Part shown: piece after piece, positions 8,601 to 17,200 of the stretch | Layout of the letters: the number at the start of each line of letters is the position of its first letter | How positions within the stretch are numbered: position 1 is the stretch's first letter | From: Bacteroidota bacterium | GTDB lineage: Bacteria; Bacteroidota; Bacteroidia; NORP154 | Reading direction: 5' to 3' | DNA: 39,683 bases | NCBI GenBank assembly: GCA_022572355.1 | Contig: JACZWC010000042.1 | Coordinates: forward strand, 1 to 39,683 | Made by a program: the position numbers and the translations under genes | The notes under the pieces: model-generated | What the model was told of the DNA's origin: nothing | What the model saw: only the letters and a program-made list of their open reading frames with translations | Database searches by the model: none

Positions 8601-11076
8601 AGGATTTACGAGAAGTTATGACGCTGGAAACGGAGATGTTTACTTGATAAAAACTGATTCGAGTGGCAATGTTTCATGGACGAAAGTTATCGGAGGGGCT
8701 TTTATGGAGGACGGCTGGTCGGTTCAGCAAACATTCGACGGGGGATATATAATTACAGGTTTCACAGTCACCTATGGAGCTGGTAGTTATGACGTTTATT
8801 TGATCAAAACCGATACGAACGGAAATATACTCTGGTCAAAGACCTACGGTGGAACCAGTAATGATGTTGGTTATTCCGTGCAGCAAACAGATGATGGAGG
8901 TTATATTATTACAGGAAAAACTGCAAGTTTTGGGGCAGGGGGATTTGGTTGGGATGTTTATTTGATCAAGACTGATTCAACAGGAGATACTTTATGGACA
9001 AGAACTTTCGGCGGAACCAATGACGATAAGGGCCACTCGGTTCAACAAACTGGGGATGGAGGTTATATAATTGCCGGTCAATCACAGAGTTTTATATCGG
9101 GAAATATTGATATGTATTTGATCAAAACCGACGCTGATGGAAATAACGGATGCAACCAATTTTCTACGAACACTACTGTAAGTAGCACCTCGCCCTCAAT
9201 TAGTTCTGGCTTTATAATTAATAATCCCGCAACCATTGTTAATAATGCCGCAACAATCGTCAACAGTACAGCATCTGATGACAGTGTCTTATGCTCTGTC
9301 CCTTGTAATATTAACGATCCAACACCATGTTACGTGCAGACAGATTTCAACGCAGATACCGTTTGCATCGGCGATTCCACGTCATTTACCGATCTCTCCA
9401 CAGACAGCATTAACAATATCATCATCTGGCGATGGTATTTTGGTGATGGTGATTCAATTATCGGAGTGCAAAACCCAACACATCTTTATGCCTCAGCAGA
9501 CACATTTTCTGTTATACTCATCATTGGCAATGACACAGCTCCCGCATGTTTTGATACTGTTGTTAAACAAGTTGTGGTACTAGACACGTTGTTCATCAAA
9601 GCCCCTCCCGACGCAAGTATTTGTATCGGGGATAGCATTCAACTGTCTCCATTAATTATGATTTGCGGTGCAGCTCCTTATACCTATAGCTGGACACCCA
9701 CAGGTAGTTTAAGTGACCCGACCATTGCTAACCCTAATGCTGGCCCCTTAGTTAACACTACATATTATATTACGGTAACTGATTCAGGGGGAATGATTTC
9801 CACAGACTCCGTTACAATCACCATCGATACCAACTGCTGCATATCATGGGCGGAAATCGGTTCGGATACGAATTATTGCGCAGGTGATACAGTGTACTTT
9901 AGCAATAACTCGATATCCAATGGAGTGGCAGCTTACGTTTGGGATTTCGGGCCAAGTGCAATACCAACTTCTTTTATTGGTGCTACTTCCCCACCTGTAT
10001 ATTTTAATACATCAGGAGCATTTCAGGTTATGTTGATATTGACCGATAGCTGTGGCATAGATACTTCCTATCATACGGTTAATATTTTCCCGGCGCCAAT
10101 AGCAGACGCTGGCGCGGATACTACGCTTTGCCGGTTCGATACAGTGCAAATAGGCTCAATTCCCATTTCCGGCCACTCTTATACCTGGAGCCCTACTATT
10201 GGCTTATCAGATTCAGTCATTGCCGATCCCTATGCTTATGCAGATAGTTCATTGACCTACGTTGTGATAATAACGAGCACGGTAAGCGGCTGCTCTAATG
10301 CAGATTCAGTTACAATAACGCGGTACCCGGCCACTCAGGCAGACGCAGGAATTGACACGTCACATTGCCTCGGAGACAGTTTACAGCTCAATGTCACAAG
10401 TGGACTTATCTACAGTTGGACACCTTCGACAGGATTGAGTGACGACAGCATTGCAGATCCATGGGTAATAGTGAGTGATACAACTACTTATATTGTTACC
10501 GTTAGGGATTCAAATAGCTGCATTGGAATAGATAGCGTTACAATCAGGGTGAATCCGCTACCTATTGTATCGGTAACTGCAGATGTCACAATTTATTATG
10601 GAGAGAGTGTTCAGTTAAACGGATCAGGAGGGCCAACTTATTCATGGCTTCCCACGAGCGGTTTGAATTGTTCAAACTGCGAAAACCCAATTGCCAATCC
10701 TCTGGAAACAACGACATACTATCTAACCGTTACAGATTCCTTGGGTTGCAGTATTACCGATACAGTGGTGGTAACTGTAAATCTGACGAAAGTGATATTT
10801 ATTCCCAATATATTTTCTCCTAACGGAGATGGCGAAAACGACTTTTTCTATGTCCAAGGATTGGGAATAGCAGAATTGAACATGTTAATATTTGACCGAT
10901 GGGGTGAGATGGTTTTTGAAAATACAGGGTTTATTGCCGATGACAGATCCGCTGGATGGGATGGCACCTACAAAGGCAAGGCGATGAATCCCGCCGTATT
11001 TGTATTTGTAGTTACGGGAACTTTTATTGACGGTTCTGAAATAAATGAAAAAGGAGATTTAACACTGGTCAAATAA
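5593..11076 (+). CDS. T9SS-secreted S8 protease with DNRLRE domain and seven-unit repeat domain
   Basis: Full-length paralogue, 1827 residues counted from a TTG; GTG at 5605 is an equally good start and no in-frame ATG exists. A signal peptide (hydrophobic core ALIVGIFLITCF) is followed by a propeptide (GQLFVKV onward) and an S8 domain with D170 (AIVDDAV), H231 (HGTHCAG), N322 (AAAGND) and S386 (SGTSMACP). Next come PKD (about 447-535), an Ig-like segment, DNRLRE/CBM96-like (about 624-813, FIEFDLSSIP and TITWNNQP), seven repeats of about 52 residues (about 820-1187, each with DGGYI(I/F)TG and YLIKTD), PKD, Ig-like stalk units, and the type B T9SS C-terminal domain (about 1734-1827). All catalytic residues are present, so it is probably an active surface or secreted protease. 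Natural substrate unknown. Confidence 0.95.
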   Translation: MSNYVSQLSKISTTIVTKALIVGIFLITCFYDSAANSGEEYISGQLFVKVNNNSSESLLYPSPDDTYPNGLEELLKKFRITDISKACIIDDPKLSRTYLIRFNKNKRVQELINGFSRLDYIEYAEKVPLYKTSLTPNDLHPNQWHLPQILAEAAWDITTGSASVVIAIVDDAVLLSHEDLAPVIWVNPGEIPGNGIDDEPNGYIDDINGWDAADNDNDPNPVNPTNSYFTHGTHCAGIAAAATDNGIGIASVSYNVKVMAVKTATNGWGTVPAAFQGVVYAIAANANIISMSWGGGPYSQTFQNLFDLAHAQGIVLIAAAGNDNTDILSYPASYNHVISVGATNSSDQRAWFSNYGDSIDVMAPGQAIWSCKAGSNSSYDYNSGTSMACPLVSSLAALMLSWDPTLTPDELEACLKSSCDNIDAQNPGYIGQIGAGRINAEQALLCLKPINADFTSDFVQVCPGDTVQFTDLSSNNPTSWQWVFPGGFPASSTLQNPDIVYNTAGTYDVTLIATNTDGTDTIIKLNYITVAVPTAIISGSTTIIAGFSTNLKVELTGNPNWSITYSDGTTNFTINNITNTPYYITVTPSDTTTYTLVSVTDNGCAGTVSGSAVVNVINISNTICLTLQPDSIQGKDAEVFSKSGSENTNYGNARFSRAWSWTFSSIPGDLRSFIEFDLSSIPQSATIINATLTLIHDSTSVSPFGHSTLSGSNASYLRRVISPWAENTITWNNQPANTTTNQVILPQSDSIDQDYVIDATMLVQDMVNDPSNSHGFSLELVTEQYYRSMTFSSSDSPDAFRWPKLEICYIALSTDTCTTTFQKILGGSAGDAGSSVIQTTDGGYIFTGGTVSFGAGNYDVYLVKTDVNGDTMWTRSYGGTGTEIGHDIQQTADGGYIIAGESIGLGAANADFYLIRTDINGNLLWSKTYGGADYERCYAVDQTTDGGFILTGRTNSFGAGQDDLYLVKTDINGDTLWTKTYGGSNDDVGRSVRQTSDGGYIITGFTRSYDAGNGDVYLIKTDSSGNVSWTKVIGGAFMEDGWSVQQTFDGGYIITGFTVTYGAGSYDVYLIKTDTNGNILWSKTYGGTSNDVGYSVQQTDDGGYIITGKTASFGAGGFGWDVYLIKTDSTGDTLWTRTFGGTNDDKGHSVQQTGDGGYIIAGQSQSFISGNIDMYLIKTDADGNNGCNQFSTNTTVSSTSPSISSGFIINNPATIVNNAATIVNSTASDDSVLCSVPCNINDPTPCYVQTDFNADTVCIGDSTSFTDLSTDSINNIIIWRWYFGDGDSIIGVQNPTHLYASADTFSVILIIGNDTAPACFDTVVKQVVVLDTLFIKAPPDASICIGDSIQLSPLIMICGAAPYTYSWTPTGSLSDPTIANPNAGPLVNTTYYITVTDSGGMISTDSVTITIDTNCCISWAEIGSDTNYCAGDTVYFSNNSISNGVAAYVWDFGPSAIPTSFIGATSPPVYFNTSGAFQVMLILTDSCGIDTSYHTVNIFPAPIADAGADTTLCRFDTVQIGSIPISGHSYTWSPTIGLSDSVIADPYAYADSSLTYVVIITSTVSGCSNADSVTITRYPATQADAGIDTSHCLGDSLQLNVTSGLIYSWTPSTGLSDDSIADPWVIVSDTTTYIVTVRDSNSCIGIDSVTIRVNPLPIVSVTADVTIYYGESVQLNGSGGPTYSWLPTSGLNCSNCENPIANPLETTTYYLTVTDSLGCSITDTVVVTVNLTKVIFIPNIFSPNGDGENDFFYVQGLGIAELNMLIFDRWGEMVFENTGFIADDRSAGWDGTYKGKAMNPAVFVFVVTGTFIDGSEINEKGDLTLVK
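8047..9153 (+). repeat. Seven GG...DGGYI repeats in protease 2
   Basis: Seven units of about 52-54 residues follow the pattern GG-x-SVQQT-DGGYIITG-FGAG-DVYLIKTD-NGD-LW-K-YGG. Seven units would fit a seven-bladed propeller, but the fold is inferred only from repeat number and beta-rich pattern. Confidence 0.8.
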
Positions 11077-11259
11077 GAATGAATGGACTTTGAAGAATCG
11101 CAGTAGATTTTGCGCACTTACTCGCAATGCTGATAGTTTAGATATGAATTTGAAGACAATTCCTCAATAATGAGATTCGTCGATCATATGCAAGTGTTTA
11201 TCCGATTTGGTCAAACGTTCCTGCCCTTTTTCCGTATTATTGTAATAAATGAATAACAA
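11077..11259 (+). repeat. Duplicated intergenic spacer, copy 2
   Basis: Second copy of the spacer at 5412-5592, separating proteases 2 and 3. The gene-proximal ends are identical and the middle has diverged. Confidence 0.9.
11206..11242 (+). promoter_or_regulatory. Possible Bacteroidota-type promoter for protease 3
   Basis: TTTG (11206-11209) and TATTATTG (11235-11242, one mismatch to TAnnTTTG) are 25 bp apart, slightly longer than usual. It occupies the same place as the candidate before protease 2, although the bases differ. Confidence 0.25.
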
Positions 11260-11275
11260 TTGTCTAATTACGTGA
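11249..11275 (+). other. Eight-codon upstream reading frame, copy 2
   Basis: Identical to 5582-5608. It encodes MNNNCLIT, and its TGA overlaps the GTG at 11272 that is in frame with protease 3. Confidence 0.45.
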
Positions 11276-14200
11276 GTCAATTGAGCAAGATATCTACTAC
11301 AATAGTGACCAAAGCTCTGATTGCCGGAATTTTCCTCATTACTTGCTTTTACGATTCAGCTGCTGATTCAGGTGAAAAGTACATCTCTGGCCAGCTATTC
11401 GTTAAAGTAAACGACGCCAGCTCTGAAAGCCTGCTTTATCCAGGTAGTGGTGACCGCTATCCTTACGGTTTAAAGGAAATCGTAAAGAAATTTCGAGTAA
11501 CCGGTATATCGAAAGCTTTCATCCTCAATGATCCAAAGCTCTCAAAAACCTATCTGCTCAGATTCGATAAGCATGGAAAGACACCAGAACTTATAAGTAA
11601 ACTTTCGGGACTTCACTATATCGAATACGCAGAGAGAGTTCCGCTGTACAAAACATCGCTCACACCCAATGACCTGCATCCCAACCAGTGGTACCTGCCG
11701 CAGATCCAGGCCGAAGCTGCCTGGGACATTACAACGGGATCGGCAAGTGTTGTAATTGCTATTGTAGATGATGCGGTCTTAATCTCACATGAGGATCTGG
11801 CGCCGGTAATTTGGGTAAACCCCGGAGAAATACCTGGAAACGGGATAGATGATGAACCTAACGGATACATCGATGACATCAATGGCTGGGATGCCGCCGA
11901 TAATGACAATGATCCCAATCCGGTGAATCCAACCAATTCTTATTTCAGCCATGGCACACACTGTGCGGGAATCGCAGCAGCGGCCACTGACAATGGCATA
12001 GGTATAGCTTCGGTAAGCTATAATGTCAAATTAATGGCTGTTAAAACCGCCTTTAATGGGTGGGGTTCTGTGCCCGCAGCCCTGCAAGGTGTAGAATATG
12101 CCATCGCTGCCAAAGCCAATATTATCAGTATGTCATGGGGAGGAGGCCCTTATTCTCAAACCTATCAAAATGTTTTTGACGCAGCACATAATCAGGGAAT
12201 TGTGCTAATCGCCGCAGCGGGTAACGACAACACGGATATATTGGCTTATCCAGCTTCTTACAACCATGTAATTAGCGTGGGGGCTACCAACAGCAGTGAT
12301 CAAAGGGCGTCATTCTCCAATTATGGCGACAGCATAGACGTCATGGCGCCTGGACAGGCTATATGGAGCTGCAAAGCCGGATCTAACAGCTCCTATGACT
12401 ATAATAGTGGCACTTCAATGGCCTGCCCACTGGTTTCGAGTCTGGCGGCTTTGATGCTCAGCTGGGACCCTACGCTTACTCCCGACGAACTGGAAGCCTG
12501 CTTAAAAAGTTCTTGTGATAATATTGATGCGCAAAATCCTGGTTATATCGGACAAATCGGAGCGGGACGGATAAATGCGGAACAGGCATTGCTTTGCCTG
12601 AAACCTATCAATGCTGATTTCACATCAGACTTTGTTCAGGTTTGTCCAGGCGACACTGTTCAGTTCACAGACTTAAGCAGCAACAATCCGACCTCCTGGT
12701 TGTGGATCTTTCCCGGCGGATTTCCCGGCAGTTCAACTCTCCAGAACCCGCAGGTAATATACAGCACCGCTGGAGTTTATGATGTTTTTCTTTCAGTCAC
12801 AAATGCCAATGGAACAGATACAGTAACTAAATCAAGTTATATCACTGTAGCGGTGCCCACTGCAACCATTTCAGGCAACTCTACCATACCTGCAGGTTTT
12901 TCGGTTTATTTGAAAGTAGACCTCACCGGAAATCCCAATTGGAGTATCACCTATTTTGATGGAATAAGCAACACAACTATAAATAATATCACGAATACGC
13001 CCTATTATATAAATGTTTCGCCAAGCGTTACAACCACCTATACACTGGTTTCCGTAACCGACAATGGGTGTGGAGGGACAGTATCTGGCAATGCCGAAGT
13101 TACTGTGATTGTCGGGTCAGGTTGTAGCAATACATCCTATTTTCAAAAAACGTTTGGCGGTACCAACGACGACGAAGGAATTACGCTGGCATTAACAGCT
13201 GATGGGGGATCCATTATCGGTGGGACTACGCAGAGTTTTGGTGCCGGCAATCTGGATATTTACATCATTAAATTAAATGCCTGTGGATATACGGAATGGA
13301 CCAAGACCTATGGCGGCACTAATCTGGAAAGAGGTACAGGCATATTACAAACAATGGATGGTGGATTTATAATTTCCGGATATACGCTGAGTTTTGGCGC
13401 GGGAAACCTCGATTATCTATTAATAAAAACGGATTATCTTGGAAACGTACAATGGTCAAATTCATATGGCCTCTCTGGCGCCGATTACCCGCGTGCGATT
13501 CAGCAAACTCCAGACGGCGGATATATCATCGGAGGTGTAACCACCAGTATAGGTGCAGGCTCCAACGATTATGGCATATTTAAAGTTGATGAAAGTGGAG
13601 CACTTCAATGGAATAAATCTTATGGCAATTCCGCAAGCGATTTCCTCCATGACCTGGACGTAACTCCGGATGGAGGCTTTATATTATCGGGTTATCGCAG
13701 GGATTATATCGCTGGGAATAACCAGGCCTATCTAATTAAAACTGATAGTACAGGTAATGTGCAATGGGCTAAAACCTATTCGGGTTCTGTGCGCGAAAAT
13801 GCCCAGAGCATAACGGTTACCGATAACGGTTATTTAATTAGCGGTATTACAAATTCTTTCGGCGCTGGAAACTATGATATTATGCTGATCAACCTCGACT
13901 CAATGGGGAATATAATCTGGTCAAATGCGTATGGTGGAGCGCTGGATGATTTCGGAAACGATGCTGTGCTTACTCCTTCCGGAGAGATATATATCCTTGG
14001 CACAACGCTGAGTTATGGAAGCGGAGGTTCGGATCTTTATTTGATGAAAATTGACAGTACGGGCACTGTACTCTCTGCGGCAGCCATTGGGGAAGTTGGA
14101 GACGAAGCCGTTTGGGGCGCAGGGAATAAGATGAAACTTACACAGGATGGTAATATTCTTATTGCCGGTTGGACCAATAGCATGGGTGCTGGACTTAACG

Positions 14201-17200
14201 ATGTTTACCTCATCAAAACAGATGCTATAGGTGATGCTCTTTGTAATGATTCATCGCAGTTTCCAACAGTTACGGTAATTGCTCCTACTGTCCTCGTTAA
14301 TACCCCCAGCGTAAGCAGCACCTCTTTTACACAAAGCGCAGCGGCAGTGGTAGTTACCAATCCACCGACAATGGACAGCCTCATTTGCGGTAGCACACCA
14401 TTTCCGACCATTTGTTTAACCCTGCAACCGGGTGCCGTGGAAGGTAAAGATGTTATACTAAATGGCCGTCCCTCGCAGGTAAATAATAACTTTGGAATTC
14501 ACCCCGATATTCTTGCATCCGCCTGGACATACGGGGGTATTCCAGGAGTTTTGAGAACGCTGATAGAATTTGATCTTTCTGTCATTCCGAACGGTGCGGC
14601 AATAATTAGTGCGGATCTCTCACTTTTCTTTAACCCAACATCTGCTAATGCAGGCCACTCAAACCTCAGTGGGCCCAACACATCCATTTTGCAGCGAGTT
14701 ACCTCTAGCTGGGATGAGATGACAGTGACATGGAATACCCAACCCACTACCACCACAGGTAATGAAGTAACGCTTGCACAGAGCATCAGCAATACACAGG
14801 ACTATCCTGACATTGATGTTACAGCCTTGGTTCAGGATATGGTGAACAACCCTTCCACAAGTTTTGGTTTCATGATAAGGCTTATCACGGAATCCTATTA
14901 CCGATCATTGCTCTTTGCTTCCAGTGATAATGCTGACTCCACAAACTGGCCCAAACTCGAAATATGTTATGTGGCATCGCAAATAAATCCTATTGAATGT
15001 CTACGTATCGTAAAAGAACAAAAGATCTCAGACACACAAGGAAATTTTGGACCTATCCTCGATGACAATGATCACTTTGGACAAGGACTTGCAAACATTG
15101 GCGATTTCAATGGTGACGGAATACCAGACATGGTAGCGTCCGCTACATGGGATGACGACGGTGGTCCTAACAAAGGGGCTATTTACATGTTATTTATGAC
15201 TGACAGTTGCACCGTGGATTCCTCAGTAAAGATAAGTGCAACCCAGGGCGGTTTCACAGGTGGCATTATGGATGCATGGGGAGTCGGAATAACGGAGATT
15301 GGTGATCTGAACAATGATGGAGTAACAGACCTCGCTGTTGGAGAGCCCAGGGCAACTGATTTAAATACTCGTGATGGGGCGGTTTGGATATTATTCATGA
15401 AGTCCAATGGCACCGTAGATAGTTACCAGAAAATAAGTCAGACCCAGGGTAATTTGGGACCAGTCCTGGGTAGTGACTATCGGTTTGGACAGAGAATAGC
15501 GCATCTGGGAGATATTGATGGTGATAGCATTAGTGACATTGCGGTCGGGGTCATTGGAGATAATGATGGAGGAACAAAACGAGGAGCAGTTTGGATCTTG
15601 TTTTTGGACACCAATGGAATGGTAAAGTCCAAGCAAAAAATTAGCTCAACAGCTGGTAACTTTTTGGGTGTACTGGATGATTTTGACAGAATGGGCCAGG
15701 GTATATGCACCATAGGCGATATTAATCAAGATGGAGTGGTAGACATTGCAGTAGGAGTCCGAAATGATGATGATGGAGGCACGGATCGGGGAGCTATTTG
15801 GATAATGCTGCTCAACTCAGATGGTACCGTGTTAAGCCAATCAAAAATAAGCAGTACCCAGGGCGGATTTACGGGCTCCCTTGCCAATGGCGTAGAATTT
15901 GGTGTTGCGCTTAGCAATATGGGCGATCTGGATGGCAACGGGACCGATGATCTTCTGGTAGGGAGTCATGGTGATGACGATGGCGGAACAAATCGAGGAG
16001 CCGCATGGATACTTTATATGAATCCAGATGCTACCGTCAAATCCTCATTCAAGATCAGCAGTACACAAGGTGGATTTGCCGGTCCCTTGGATGACGGAGA
16101 CATTATGGGATGGGATGTTATATATGCTGGAGATATAGATGGCGATGGATACCCTGAAATTGCACTGGGAGCGTCAAGAGATGATGACGGTGGTACCGAT
16201 CGTGGAGGGGTGTGGATACTTTCGATAAAAGACACTTGCCAAAATATTGTTGCCCCTGACTCAACTGAATGTAACATTACCGCAAATTTTTCTGCTGACA
16301 CGGTTTGCCTGGGAGACTCCACGAGGTTCACTGATTTATCTGTCGATAGTTTGGGCAATATCATCATCTGGAAATGGTATTTCGGAGATGGCGATTCAAC
16401 CATCGGAGTTCAAAACCCAAAGCATCTTTACACCACAGCCGACACATTTTCTGTGATACTCATCATCGTCAATGACACCGCACCCGCCTGTTTTGATACT
16501 GTTGTAAAACAAGTACTTGTGCTAGACACTTTGTTCATCAAAGCTCCTCCAGACGCAAGCATTTGTATCGGGGATAGCATTCAGCTGTCTCCATTAATTA
16601 TGATTTGCGGTGCAGCTCCTTATACCTATAACTGGACACCCACGGCCAGTTTAAGTGACCCGACCATTGCCAATCCTAATGCTGGCCCCTTGGTTAACAC
16701 GACATATTATATTACGGTAACCGATTCAGGGGGAATGATTTCGACAGACTCCGTTACAATCACCATCGATACCAACTGCTGCATATCATGGGCAGAAATC
16801 GGTTCGGATACGAATTATTGCGCTGGCGATACGGTGTACTTTAGCAATAACTCGATATCCAATGGAGTAGCAACTTATGATTGGGATTTCGGGCCAAGTG
16901 CAATACCAACTTCTTTTATTGGTGCTACTCCCCCACCCGTCTATTTTAGCTTAACGGGCGCATTTCAGGTTATGCTAATATTAACCGATAGCTGTGGAGT
17001 TGACACGGGCTATCATACGGTTAATATTTTCCCGGCGCCAATAGCAGACGCTGGCGCGGATACTACGCTTTGCCGGTTCGATACAGTGCAAATAGGCTCA
17101 ATTCCCATTTCCAGCCATTCTTATATCTGGAACCCCACTATAGGCTTATCTGATTCCGTAGTTGCTGATCCCTATGCCTATGCGGATAGTTCATTGACCT

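Noticed and set aside
9236..9583. 115-codon plus-strand frame inside protease 2
   Set aside because: Shadow of the PKD-coding DNA in another frame; similar shadows recur in the paralogues at equivalent positions.
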